Part shown: positions 44,451 to 52,800 of the stretch, one piece after another | How positions within the stretch are numbered: position 1 is the first letter of the stretch | Layout of the letters: every line of letters begins with the position of its first letter | NCBI GenBank assembly: GCA_002364755.1 | Contig: DEZI01000023.1 | Coordinates: 62,001 to 126,000 of the forward strand | DNA length: 64,000 nt | Origin: Stenotrophomonas maltophilia | GTDB taxonomy: Bacteria; Pseudomonadota; Gammaproteobacteria; Xanthomonadales; Xanthomonadaceae | Direction: 5' to 3' | Translations under genes and position numbers: made by a program | Notes under the pieces: model-generated | Told to the model about the DNA's origin: nothing | Database searches by the model: none | Seen by the model: only the letters and a program-made list of their open reading frames with translations

Positions 44451-45188
44451 ATGCAGTGCAGCAGTGAACGTATGACCCGGGCCATCAAGCCCCTCATGAC
44501 CCTGTGCTGGGCGGCCCTGCTGGCCGCCTGCACCCCGCCATCCGGCGACGCCCAGGCCACCGCGCCGGCAGCAGCCACTGGCAACAGCGCCGCCTGCGCC
44601 ACGGGGGCATCCCCGGTGCAGACCCTGATCTGCAACGACCCCGCCCTGCTGCAGCAGGAAGGCGAGCTGGCCAAGGCCGAAGCCACCCCACGCGAAACCC
44701 TCGATGCCGCCGGCAAGGACAAACTGCAGGCCGAACAGCAGCGCTGGATCCAGCACACGCGCGACCTGTGCAGCGACGCGCACTGCCTGCAGCAGGTCTT
44801 CGCCGACCGCCTGACGGTGCTGTCGGCCACGCGCGATGGCCTGGTCGACCAGGAAGCCTGCGAAGTCCCCGACGGCGAGCACCAGTGCATGGAAATAGGG
44901 GTGCTGCGCGACCCCAACAGCCCGCTGGCGAACTTCAACACGCTGCTGGGTGAAAACGGCCAGGAAGGCCGCCTGCTGGGCTGCACCGCGGCCATCAACA
45001 GCGGCGGTGGCCAGAACGCAGTGCTGGCAGCCAACTGCACCCAGGAAACGACCAGCGGCAAGCGCAACGTGCAGCTGTGCAGCAACCAGATGGTCGGCCA
45101 GTTCGCCATCGAACCGGCACCGGCCGCCTACGGCGCCCAGGCCACCGACCAGCTGTTCGGCTTCACCCAGCAGCACTGCGCAGGCTGA
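44451..45188 (+). CDS. Lipoprotein with LprI-like (DUF1311) domain
   Basis: 245 residues. Lipobox LLAAC in the signal (LMTLCWAALLAACTPP), then an Ala-rich spacer. The LprI/DUF1311 pattern follows: two cysteines in CATGASPVQTLICNDPALLQQEGELA, a Trp in QRWIQHTRDLC, and CSDAHCLQQVFADRLTVL. The family includes MliC/LprI-like lysozyme inhibitors and many uncharacterised periplasmic proteins. The last 110 residues form a second, Cys-containing part with no name. ATG 44451 has AAGGAT at the right distance; longer in-frame starts lie inside the ahcY terminator region. Confidence 0.75.
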   Translation: MQCSSERMTRAIKPLMTLCWAALLAACTPPSGDAQATAPAAATGNSAACATGASPVQTLICNDPALLQQEGELAKAEATPRETLDAAGKDKLQAEQQRWIQHTRDLCSDAHCLQQVFADRLTVLSATRDGLVDQEACEVPDGEHQCMEIGVLRDPNSPLANFNTLLGENGQEGRLLGCTAAINSGGGQNAVLAANCTQETTSGKRNVQLCSNQMVGQFAIEPAPAAYGAQATDQLFGFTQQHCAG

Positions 45189-45301
45189 CACCTGCCGGGC
45201 AGGCCGCGCTCCCTGGAAGCCGTCAAACAGCCCCAGCGGGGCCGCCACCTCATCGCGCTGATCCTGCCCCACTCAGCCGATGCGCGCAGGTGGTCGTGGC
45301 G

Positions 45302-46144
45302 CTACATGCGCTGCCGATCATCCTGCAGCGCGCTCTGGCACTGCGCCGCGAATTCGCGCTGCCAGCAAGCCAGATCGAATCCCTCGCGCTGCTGGAATGA
45401 AACGGTCTCGGTGCTGAGCGCATAGCAGCGATTCTGGCTCAGGCGCAGCGCCGCCATCGTGTCGCCGGCCTCCCAGCAGCGGTCGATGCACGCCTGCATC
45501 AACGCATAGTCCGGGTTGGTTTTGGCGCCACCGAACGCAAACCCCATCTGCTGGGCCATCGCCAGCACAGGATCGCCGGCTGCATCAGCTGCATGCAGGA
45601 TGCGCAGCACGCCTGGTTCGGGAATCCCGAAGGCCCAATTGGCCAGGACCGCCGCACGTGCCGACGCCACGGCCGCCGCGTGCTGCCCCAGCCGCATCTG
45701 CTGCCCTGCCAGCATCGCCCATGCCCGCTGCAGCTCGGGAAAGCGGCCACAGGCATCTTCCAGCAGCAAGATGGCTTCGGCCGGCGCAGCGGCCTGCACA
45801 TGCCATTGCGCGCGCTCGACCAGCAGCAACGGCGAATCCGCATCTGCAACCTCGTGCTCGCGTGGATCGCGTTCTTCATCGTCACCGTCCCAGCCGCCAC
45901 CGGCATCCAGCCATCGGGCGAAGGCATCCAGCGACGAATGACTGAAGACCATGCGCCCTTCGTCATGGAACATCTCGCAGACCACCGGCGGCTCCGCTTC
46001 GCGCCCCAGCGGCCAGTACAGACCAAACTGGTCGCCATTCCCCAGCGCGCCTTCGGCGACCGGCCAGAAGCCCTGCGGCGGGTACGGCCCCGCGCACGGT
46101 CCGGCATCCAGGGTCAGGTCATGAAGGCATTGCGGAGCGCGCAT
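45302..46144 (-). CDS. Hypothetical protein with TPR-like middle
   Basis: 280 residues, soluble, acidic. The N-terminal third (FGLYWPLGREAEPPVVCEM, SHSSLDAFARWLDAGGGW) vaguely resembles SMI1/KNR4-type modules. The middle (RAQWHVQAAAPAEAILLLEDACGRFPEL, AWAMLAGQQMRLGQHAAAVASARAAV) looks like two TPR helical repeats. No enzymatic motif. It is divergent from ybaK with about 100 bases between. The function is unknown; SMI1-like modules occur in immunity proteins, but I do not claim that here. Confidence 0.65.
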   Translation of the reverse strand: MRAPQCLHDLTLDAGPCAGPYPPQGFWPVAEGALGNGDQFGLYWPLGREAEPPVVCEMFHDEGRMVFSHSSLDAFARWLDAGGGWDGDDEERDPREHEVADADSPLLLVERAQWHVQAAAPAEAILLLEDACGRFPELQRAWAMLAGQQMRLGQHAAAVASARAAVLANWAFGIPEPGVLRILHAADAAGDPVLAMAQQMGFAFGGAKTNPDYALMQACIDRCWEAGDTMAALRLSQNRCYALSTETVSFQQREGFDLACWQREFAAQCQSALQDDRQRM

Positions 46145-46244
46145 GTTCGATGTCCAGGCAGTGACGACCGTCCATTATCACCGCGCGGCGCCTGGCAGTA
46201 GCCTCGGTCAAGGCAACCCGCCCCGCGCGCGCTACGATGCGCCC

Positions 46245-46718
46245 ATGACCCCCGCCATCAACCTGCTCAAGCGCGAGAAGATCGCCCACACCGTGCGCAG
46301 CTACGTGCACGACGCACACGCCGAGTCCTACGGTGGCGAAGCCGTGGAGAAACTCGGCCTGGACCCGACCCAGGTGTTCAAGACCCTGCTGGCCAGCAGC
46401 GAAACCCACGAACTGCTGGTGGCGATCGTACCGGTGGGCGGCCAGCTGGACCTGAAGGCGCTGGCCGAGGCCGCCGGCTGCAAGAAGTGCGAGATGGCCG
46501 CCATCGACGCCGCGCAGCGCGCGACCGGCTATCTGGTGGGGGGCATCAGTCCCCTCGGCCAGAAGAAGCAGCTGCGCAGCTTTCTCGATGCCAGCGCGCA
46601 GAACCTTGCGACGCTGCACGTCAGCGCCGGCCGCCGTGGCGTGGAAGTGGAACTGGCACCGGCCGATCTGCTGCACCTGACCGCCGGCCGCTACGCGCCC
46701 ATCGGGAAGGCCCGCTGA
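46245..46718 (+). CDS. ybaK: Cys-tRNA(Pro) deacylase YbaK
   Basis: 157 residues of the YbaK/ProX editing-domain family. It hydrolyses Cys-tRNA(Pro) mis-acylated by prolyl-tRNA synthetase. Conserved blocks: VFKTLLASSETHELLVAIVP (catalytic Lys in FKTL), KKCEMAAIDAAQRATGYLVGGISPLGQKKQL. ATG 46245 gives the usual MTPAINLLKR start. The stop overlaps the next gene as TGATG. Confidence 0.93.
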   Translation: MTPAINLLKREKIAHTVRSYVHDAHAESYGGEAVEKLGLDPTQVFKTLLASSETHELLVAIVPVGGQLDLKALAEAAGCKKCEMAAIDAAQRATGYLVGGISPLGQKKQLRSFLDASAQNLATLHVSAGRRGVEVELAPADLLHLTAGRYAPIGKAR

Positions 46719-47161
46719 TGTCCGCGGCCGATGCCCTGCTGCAGGACCTGCTGAGTGGTGATGCCACGCGTATCCATGCTTCGGCCTGCCGGGTCGCGGT
46801 GACGTTTGATCCCGCACTGCTGGATGCCCTGGCGCCGCATGCCGACCGCATCGAGCGGGCCTGCGCCGGGGTCACGCTGGGGGGCGCGCTGCTGGCCAAC
46901 CAGGTGCATCTGCAGTCTGCGCTGAAACGCCTGCGCTACTGGCAGGCGCAGGCCGGCTGCCTGTGCGCGCTCACGCCGACGTATCTGTTCTTCGACCCGC
47001 GCAGGCTGATCGAACAGGGGCAGATGCGGTTGCTCTCGACAGGCGATGCCGATGACGGCTGGGGCGAATGCCATCACGTTGCCTGTATGCAGTGCGGTCA
47101 GCACTGGCAGGCGACCGACCGCGAATACCATTACCCGTGGTGGGAGTGGAAAGCCGATTGA
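46718..47161 (+). CDS. Hypothetical protein with CxxC-H cluster, coupled to ybaK
   Basis: 147 residues. The N-terminal 90 residues are helical and Ala/Leu-rich. The C-terminal part has HHVACMQCGQHWQATDREYHYPWWEW: a CxxC pair flanked by histidines, consistent with a small zinc ribbon, plus many aromatics. The start ATG overlaps the ybaK TGA, indicating translational coupling. No family that I can name. Confidence 0.6.
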   Translation: MSAADALLQDLLSGDATRIHASACRVAVTFDPALLDALAPHADRIERACAGVTLGGALLANQVHLQSALKRLRYWQAQAGCLCALTPTYLFFDPRRLIEQGQMRLLSTGDADDGWGECHHVACMQCGQHWQATDREYHYPWWEWKAD

Positions 47162-47170
47162 CCGGAGAAC

Positions 47171-47193
47171 ATCCACGCATGGCGTGGATCCAC
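47171..47193. repeat. SMAG-like palindrome (degenerate end)
   Basis: ATCCACGCATGGCGTGGAT palindrome followed by CCAC instead of CTAC. It sits between the convergent hypothetical and DUF3228 genes. Confidence 0.6.
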
Positions 47194-47206
47194 TGGGGTC
47201 GGTGAC

Positions 47207-47764
47207 TCACGGCCGCCAGTTGGCGTTGTTCTCCCAGAACCGCACGGCGCGCTGGTAGGCCTCCCGGTCCAGCGGCACGCCGGAACCGCCCTCCTCCACG
47301 CCCAGCGCATTGCGCATCATGGTGATCGGCGCCATCGGCACTTCTTCCGGCTCGGCGGTGTAGATGCAGCCGACGATGCCCCAGTCCGCGTCGATCGGCG
47401 AGCCTTCCTTCGCCAGCTGATCGGCGCTGTACAGGATCACCACCAGGTAGTTCGCGCGCGGCGATTCCACGCCCTCGAACCAGCGCACCAGCACCGGCAG
47501 TTCCTCGCGGTTTCGCGCTTCGTAGCCGCTGCGCAGCAGGTGGCGGTTGGCCTCGGTGACCGGCACGGTCAGGCAGCGCGTGCTGGTCCAGTTCTCGTAG
47601 ACAAACAGTTTGCAGAACGGCGCATAGCCGTCGAGCACCTTCAGCGGCGCATGCGCGTTGAGGTGCGCCTGGAACTGTTCGGCGCTGACGTCCTGGATGG
47701 TGTTGGCGCGCGGCACGCGCGGGAACAGGCGGGGACGGGCGAATTCAGTGAGGACGATGGACAT
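47207..47764 (-). CDS. DUF3228 family protein
   Basis: 185 residues. The sequence FCKLFVYENWTSTRCLTVPV, YLVVILYSADQLAKEG and WGIVGCIYTAEPEEVPMAPITMMRNALG matches the DUF3228 family, conserved in Proteobacteria and in algae. No biochemical function is known. ATG 47764 is used. The in-frame extension to 47884 overlaps the start of the divergent DJ-1 gene and is less likely. Confidence 0.78.
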   Translation of the reverse strand: MSIVLTEFARPRLFPRVPRANTIQDVSAEQFQAHLNAHAPLKVLDGYAPFCKLFVYENWTSTRCLTVPVTEANRHLLRSGYEARNREELPVLVRWFEGVESPRANYLVVILYSADQLAKEGSPIDADWGIVGCIYTAEPEEVPMAPITMMRNALGVEEGGSGVPLDREAYQRAVRFWENNANWRP

Positions 47765-47869
47765 GGCATGCACGGGCGGGAACAGGTCATCAGGGTAACG
47801 GTCGATGCGCTTGAAGTCTGCTTCACATTTGACGGCCACAGTGCGCGTACATCTCCCGGAGAGTCCTGC

Positions 47870-49000
47870 ATGAACCGCTTCCACCGCCCTCTGTTGTCCG
47901 GCCTGTTGGCCCTCCTTCTCCCCGCAGCCATGTCCCTCCCTTCCGCATCTGCCGCATCACCGCGGGTGCTGCTCGTGGTCAGCAGCGAAGGCCGGGACCA
48001 GGGCAAGACCCGTCCGGGCTTCGAGATGGACGAATTCGCGCAGGCCTGGCTGATCCTCAAGCAGAACGGCTTCGACATTGATGTGGCAAGTCCGCGAGGT
48101 GGCGCCGTCGAGGCTGACAAGTACAACCCCTCCGAGGCTTTCAATGCCGCCGTCCTTGCCGATCCGCAGGCCATGGGCAAGCTGGCCGCGACCGTGCCCA
48201 CCGCACGACTGCGTGCCAGCGACTACCAGGGCGTCCTGGTGATCGGCGGCAAGGGCGCCATGTTCGATCTTCCCGTCGACACCGCCCTGCACGCCACGAT
48301 TGCCGGCATCTGGCAGCAGGGCGGGTTGGTCGCGGCGGTGTGCCATGGCCCGGCCGCGCTGGCAGGTGTTCGCCTTCCCGATGGCCGGGCGATGGTGGAT
48401 GGCCGCGCCATGACCGGTTTCACGGAAGAGGAAGAAGCCCTGTTTGGCAAACGCTGGGCGAAGGAATTCGCGTTCCAGCTCGAACCGCGCATGCGCGAGC
48501 TGGGCGCACGCTGGCAGGAGGCACCGCTGATGATGCCGAAAGTCGTGGTCGACGGACGCCTGCTGACTGGCCAGAACCCGTTCTCGACCGCCGCGCTGGC
48601 CGATGCCTTCGTGCGCGCCAGCGGACGCGTGCCACTGGCGCGCCAGGCATGGCGCGACGAGCGCAGCATGGCGCTGGTCGAGCAGCACCTGCAGCAGCGC
48701 GATGGACAGGCGGCACGAGAACTGGCGCAGCGCCCTTCCGACCATCACGTGGAGTTGATCGGCATGCTGGGCTTCTACCAGCTGAAGGGCGCCAAGGATG
48801 CCAGCGCCATCACCGACGCGCTGTCCATCATGCAGTTGGCCAGCCCGCATATGGACGAACCGAGGCTGCAGGTCGCGATGGCAGAAGCCCACTGGCGCCT
48901 GGGCCGGACCGAACTGGCCCGTTCGCAGGTACTGGCTGTGCTGGAAAAGCAGCCCGGACTGGACGAAGCTAACGCTCTCCTGGCCCGCATGCAGCCCTGA
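47870..49000 (+). CDS. Secreted DJ-1/PfpI-type protein with C-terminal helical extension
   Basis: 376 residues. Signal peptide (LLSGLLALLLPAAMSLPSASA), then a DJ-1/PfpI domain to about residue 245: VLLVVSSEG near its start, GVLVIGGKGAMFDL, and the nucleophile elbow AAVCHGPAALAGV with the reactive Cys. The last 120 residues are TPR-like helices (QAARELAQRPSD, LEKQPGLDEANALLARMQP). Periplasmic DJ-1 proteins are rare compared with cytosolic chaperone/deglycase forms. It is followed after 2 bases by a response regulator and then a kinase, so it is probably part of that signalling operon. Confidence 0.85.
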   Translation: MNRFHRPLLSGLLALLLPAAMSLPSASAASPRVLLVVSSEGRDQGKTRPGFEMDEFAQAWLILKQNGFDIDVASPRGGAVEADKYNPSEAFNAAVLADPQAMGKLAATVPTARLRASDYQGVLVIGGKGAMFDLPVDTALHATIAGIWQQGGLVAAVCHGPAALAGVRLPDGRAMVDGRAMTGFTEEEEALFGKRWAKEFAFQLEPRMRELGARWQEAPLMMPKVVVDGRLLTGQNPFSTAALADAFVRASGRVPLARQAWRDERSMALVEQHLQQRDGQAARELAQRPSDHHVELIGMLGFYQLKGAKDASAITDALSIMQLASPHMDEPRLQVAMAEAHWRLGRTELARSQVLAVLEKQPGLDEANALLARMQP

Positions 49001-49002
49001 CC

Positions 49003-49692
49003 ATGGACGCCGAGCGCCTGCGCCTGCTGTTGATTGAAGACAACCTGCCGTTGGCCTCGGCCATCATCGACATGCTGCAGGCGCATGGCCATCTGGTCGA
49101 TTTTGCCGCTGAAGGACACCTCGGGCTGCAGTTGGCACTGGCATCACCGCCGGATGTATTACTGCTCGATATCGGGTTGCCCGGCATCGATGGCACGACC
49201 GTCTGCCATCGGCTGCGCGAGCGAAGCGATCGGCACGTCCCGGTGCTGATGCTGACCGCACGAGATGCGATCGGCGACAAGCTGCAGGGCTTCGCTGCGG
49301 GCGCAGATGACTATCTGGTCAAGCCCTTCGACGACGCCGAACTGCTCGCCCGCTGTCTCGCCCTCGCCCGCCGCCATCGCGTGGGTCAACCGAACCTCCT
49401 GCAGGTTGGACCGTTGAGCATCGACCGCCGCAGCGGCCAGGCCTGGCGTGCCGGAATGCTGCTGGAACTGGCACAGGTCCCGCAGAGCATCCTGCTCATG
49501 CTAGCCGAGGCCTGGCCGCGAACGGTCACGCGCAGCGAGCTCGTTCAACGCCTGTGGGGTGATGAGGCACCGCCTTCCGATCCGCTGCGATCGCACCTGT
49601 ATCTGTTGCGGCAGGCACTGGACAGGCCGTTCGAAGGCGAGATGCTGCGAACCGTCCACGGCGTCGGCTTCCGTCTGGAAGCCTCGCCATGA
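49003..49692 (+). CDS. OmpR-family response regulator (DJ-1 operon)
   Basis: 229 residues. Receiver with E12-D13, phospho-acceptor D56 in VLLLDIGLP, switch T85 and conserved K107 in DDYLVKPF. Winged helix with SDPLRSHLYLLRQALDRPF and HGVGFRLEASP. The wing sequence is close to that of the regulator at 14924, suggesting the two pairs are paralogues. The stop overlaps the kinase start (ATGA). Confidence 0.93.
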   Translation: MDAERLRLLLIEDNLPLASAIIDMLQAHGHLVDFAAEGHLGLQLALASPPDVLLLDIGLPGIDGTTVCHRLRERSDRHVPVLMLTARDAIGDKLQGFAAGADDYLVKPFDDAELLARCLALARRHRVGQPNLLQVGPLSIDRRSGQAWRAGMLLELAQVPQSILLMLAEAWPRTVTRSELVQRLWGDEAPPSDPLRSHLYLLRQALDRPFEGEMLRTVHGVGFRLEASP

Positions 49693-50981
49693 AGCCGCGA
49701 CCAATCCAGCGCCTGCGCCGTCGACTGGTGACCACATTCACCGCCTTCGCGCTGTTCACCGCGATGGTGTTCGGCACCTATTCGATGGTGTTCATGTACG
49801 TGGTGGAAGACAGCATCTTCAACGCCCAGCTGGAGCGTGAAGCGCGGGCCCAGCTTGCCCGCCACGCGCACGAAGGGGACTGGGGGACGCCTGCCGACGC
49901 CGCCATCCAGCTGCATGACTCACCCTCGACTTTCCCCGACGATCTACGCAGCGAGTTCGCAAAGGAACCCTGGCGCTCGGAGTTCGCAGGCGTCGATGGG
50001 CGGCACTACCATCTCAAGCGGATCGATCCTCCGGCCGGCGCCCCGCCTGCGTGGCTCGTGTCGGAAGTCAGCGCGCAACTGGTGGTCCGACCGATCCGCG
50101 ACCGGGTTGTCATGCTGCTGGCCGGCACGGCACTGCTGGTCTTGATCGCGGCGATTGCTCTTGGCATGTGGCTCGCCCATCGCAGCACGCGCTCGCTCTA
50201 CGTGCTGGTCGAAGAGGTTGAAGCGCTGCAGCCGGAACCTGGCCACGGCATGCGCTTGGCAGCACGCTTCGACGATGACGAGATTGGCGTACTCGCGCGC
50301 GCGCTCGATGGGTTGTCCGCACGCGTCGCTGCCTTCCTTGCCCGCGAACAGGCGTTCACGCGCGATGCCAGCCATGAGCTGCGCACCCCTCTGAGCGTCA
50401 TCTCCAGTGCGGCAGGCCAACTATCCAGCGAGCCAGCGCTGTCCGCGCGTGGCCGCCAGCATGTGCAGCACATCCGCCTTTCGGCACTGCAGCTGCAGCA
50501 GGCCATCGCGGCGCTGCTGGCGCTTGCACGCGAAGAAACCGCCAGCCACGGTGCTCCGCCGGTCAAGCTGGTACCGCTGCTGGAACGGGTGATCATCGAG
50601 CAGTCTCCGTTGCTGGCCGCGCGGCCTGTCGAAGTACGGCTGACCATGCCCAACGAGGCCGCGCTGCGTGCGCCCGAGGCGGCCCTGCGCGTCGTCCTGG
50701 CCAATCTGGTCGGCAATGCGTTCGCGCATACCGCGCAGGGAGAGGTCCTGATTGCATGGCAGGACGGTCACCTGCTGGTGCACAACACGGCGGGTACATC
50801 GCCCTTTCTGGGCAACTGGCCCGAACCGCGGCCCTTCGACAAGCGAGATGGCAGTGAGGGCAACGGTCTGGGCCTGGACATCATGCGGCGACTCTGCAGC
50901 CATTACGGGCTCGAGCTGGTCATCCAGCATGGCGGCGAAGGGGTCATGGCCCGTTTGAGGGGTCAGCCCGCCGAGCTGTAG
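49689..50981 (+). CDS. Sensor histidine kinase (DJ-1 operon), atypical ATP-lid motif
   Basis: 430 residues. Helix 1 around 13-38, a periplasmic region of about 100 residues, helix 2 around 142-164. HisKA FTRDASHELRTPL with His229; N-box VVLANLVGNAFAHT (N343). The usual D-x-G-x-G box is replaced by HNTAGT at 365-370, while NGLGL (392-396) is kept. Kinase competence is therefore uncertain. Convergent with the LytTR regulator gene, 6 bases apart. Confidence 0.9.
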   Translation: MKPRPIQRLRRRLVTTFTAFALFTAMVFGTYSMVFMYVVEDSIFNAQLEREARAQLARHAHEGDWGTPADAAIQLHDSPSTFPDDLRSEFAKEPWRSEFAGVDGRHYHLKRIDPPAGAPPAWLVSEVSAQLVVRPIRDRVVMLLAGTALLVLIAAIALGMWLAHRSTRSLYVLVEEVEALQPEPGHGMRLAARFDDDEIGVLARALDGLSARVAAFLAREQAFTRDASHELRTPLSVISSAAGQLSSEPALSARGRQHVQHIRLSALQLQQAIAALLALAREETASHGAPPVKLVPLLERVIIEQSPLLAARPVEVRLTMPNEAALRAPEAALRVVLANLVGNAFAHTAQGEVLIAWQDGHLLVHNTAGTSPFLGNWPEPRPFDKRDGSEGNGLGLDIMRRLCSHYGLELVIQHGGEGVMARLRGQPAEL

Positions 50982-50987
50982 CAGCGG

Positions 50988-51719
50988 CTACAACGCCATC
51001 CGCTCGCGCAGCTCACGCGCCTGCCGCCGCGACACTTCCACCTCGCTGCCATCATCCAGCGCCAGGTCGTAGCCATCGCCAATACTGGGGGTAACGCTGC
51101 GGATGCGCCGCAGGTTCACCAGCGTGTTGCGGTTGGCGCGGAAGAACAGTTCAGCGGGCAGGCGTGCTTCCAGCGCACTCAGGCTGCGCGTCAACAGCGC
51201 GTTCTGGTCGCGGAACCACAGGCGGGTGTAGTTGCCATCCACCACCAGCCGGCGGATTTCGCCCACCGCCACGAACCAGCAGCGTTCGCCATCGCGCACG
51301 AACACTTGGTCCTGCGCGCTCAGGCTGCCACCCGCAACCACCGCCGGCGCCGCAGGCATGTCCTGCTGGCGCGCGCGTTCCAGCGCTTCATGCAGGCGCG
51401 GCGCTTCCACCGGCTTGACCAGGTAATCCAGCGCATTGGTCTGGAAGGCACGCACCGCATAGGCATCGTAGGCGGTGACGAACACCACCGCCGGCGCCGG
51501 GTCCAGGCCATCGAGCACGTCGAAGCCGGTGCCGGACGGCATCTGCACATCCAGCAGCACCAGGTCGGGCTTCAGCCGTGCGATTGCTTCGCGCGCCGCC
51601 GGTACGTCATCGGCCTCGCCCACGCACTGCACCCACGGCAGCGCCGCCAGCAGCGTGCGCAGTTCCTGCCGCGCCAGCCGCGCGTCATCGACGATCAGGA
51701 CACTCAGGGTCGTGCGCAT
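50988..51719 (-). CDS. LytTR-family response regulator
   Basis: 243 residues. Receiver with D11-D12, D57 in LVLLDVQMPSGTG, switch T in VFVTAYD, and K in LDYLVKPV. The C-terminal LytTR DNA-binding domain contains VFVRDGERCWFVAVGEIRRL, DGNYTRLWF, and FFRANRNTLVNLRRIRSV. It is the partner of the kinase at 51704, whose stop lies 16 bases inside this gene. The pair resembles LytS/LytT or AlgZ/AlgR systems. Confidence 0.92.
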   Translation of the reverse strand: MRTTLSVLIVDDARLARQELRTLLAALPWVQCVGEADDVPAAREAIARLKPDLVLLDVQMPSGTGFDVLDGLDPAPAVVFVTAYDAYAVRAFQTNALDYLVKPVEAPRLHEALERARQQDMPAAPAVVAGGSLSAQDQVFVRDGERCWFVAVGEIRRLVVDGNYTRLWFRDQNALLTRSLSALEARLPAELFFRANRNTLVNLRRIRSVTPSIGDGYDLALDDGSEVEVSRRQARELRERMAL

Positions 51720-52774
51720 TGCGGAATCTCCAGGACGGCCTGCATGCGGCCGTCCAGCGGTTGCAGATGGAAGCGGCCGCCACGGCCGAGCTGCGAGCGC
51801 AGGTAGGCCAGGCCGACGCCATGCCCGGCGGTCGCGGCATCCGTGCCGGCCGTGGCCACACCCAGCGGGTTGTCGACCTGCAGCCGCAGCAGGCCGTCGC
51901 GGCACTGCGCGCTGATACGGACCTCGCCGCCGCCAGGACACACCGCGATGCCGTGCTTGATCGCATTTTCCACCAGCAGCTGCAGCGCCATCACCGGCAA
52001 CCGTGCCTGCGCCGCCTCGTCACTCACGTCGATGCGTACCTGCAGGCGCTGTTCGTAGTGCACGGCCTCAACGGCCAGGTAATCGCGCACCACGGCCAGC
52101 TCGTCGGCCAGCAGTGCCTCCTCGTTGCGCGCGTGCTCCAGCGCGTGGCGCAGCGTGCGCGACAGATCGGTGACCATCTGCCGTGCGCGCTCGGGGTCCT
52201 CGAGGATCAGCGCGCGCAGGTTGTTCAGCGCATTGAACATGAAGTGCGGATTCAAGCGCGCGCGCAGTGCATCGCGTTCCAGCGCACTGCGCTGGGCCTC
52301 GGCCCGCAGGCGTTCGAGTTCCGCGTGGCGCGCCTGGCGCAGGCTGTGCAGGCCGGCCCACAGTGCGGTCCACAGGCCCAGCAGCAGCACGGTGTTGAGC
52401 AGATAGGCCAGCCGCGCCACCGGGCGGAAGTCGCCCGCCCGGCCGCCGAAATCCACCCAGCCCAGTGCCAGCGCCGGCTGCAGCACGGCGGTCAGCAGCA
52501 GCTGCGCCAGCAGCGCGCCCAGCAGCACCGCCAGCGCAAGCCGCAGCACCAGCGCACCGAACTCGCGCTGCCACCAGCCCCGCCGCAGGGCCAGTGCACG
52601 CACGCCTGCACTGATGCCCCACAGCAGCACGCCCAGGCCGACGCTGATGAGCGTGCCACCACTGCTGGCGCCGCCGCCGAAGGTACTGGTCATCGCCAGG
52701 CTGAGCGCGCAGAACAGTGCCCACCCAAGGGTGTTGATCAGCCAGAAGCGCAGTGTGGAAGTCGAATCGGGCAT
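51704..52774 (-). CDS. LytS/AlgZ-type sensor histidine kinase
   Basis: 356 residues. Four membrane helices in the first 150 residues (WLINTLGWALFCALSLAM, LALAVLLGALLAQLLL, and two more), then the His_kinase domain with LNPHFMFNALNNLRALI (phospho-acceptor His) and a HATPase with VENAIKHGI and GVGLAYLRSQLGRGG. There is no separate extracellular domain, so it probably senses within the membrane. ATG 52774 is chosen; an in-frame extension to 52846 is non-homologous. AlgZ/AlgR-like pairs govern alginate, fimbrial motility or membrane-stress traits elsewhere. Confidence 0.9.
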   Translation of the reverse strand: MPDSTSTLRFWLINTLGWALFCALSLAMTSTFGGGASSGGTLISVGLGVLLWGISAGVRALALRRGWWQREFGALVLRLALAVLLGALLAQLLLTAVLQPALALGWVDFGGRAGDFRPVARLAYLLNTVLLLGLWTALWAGLHSLRQARHAELERLRAEAQRSALERDALRARLNPHFMFNALNNLRALILEDPERARQMVTDLSRTLRHALEHARNEEALLADELAVVRDYLAVEAVHYEQRLQVRIDVSDEAAQARLPVMALQLLVENAIKHGIAVCPGGGEVRISAQCRDGLLRLQVDNPLGVATAGTDAATAGHGVGLAYLRSQLGRGGRFHLQPLDGRMQAVLEIPQCARP

Positions 52775-52800
52775 GGCGATGGCCGGAGCGGACGGAAGGA

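Noticed and set aside
45189..45301. Short intergenic reading frames after the LprI-like gene
   Set aside because: No ribosome site, conserved motif or length to support a gene; probably non-coding.
50979..50990. GTAG/CTAC palindrome where the kinase and LytTR genes converge
   Set aside because: It is only a short match formed by two overlapping TAG stops, without the full SMAG stem.
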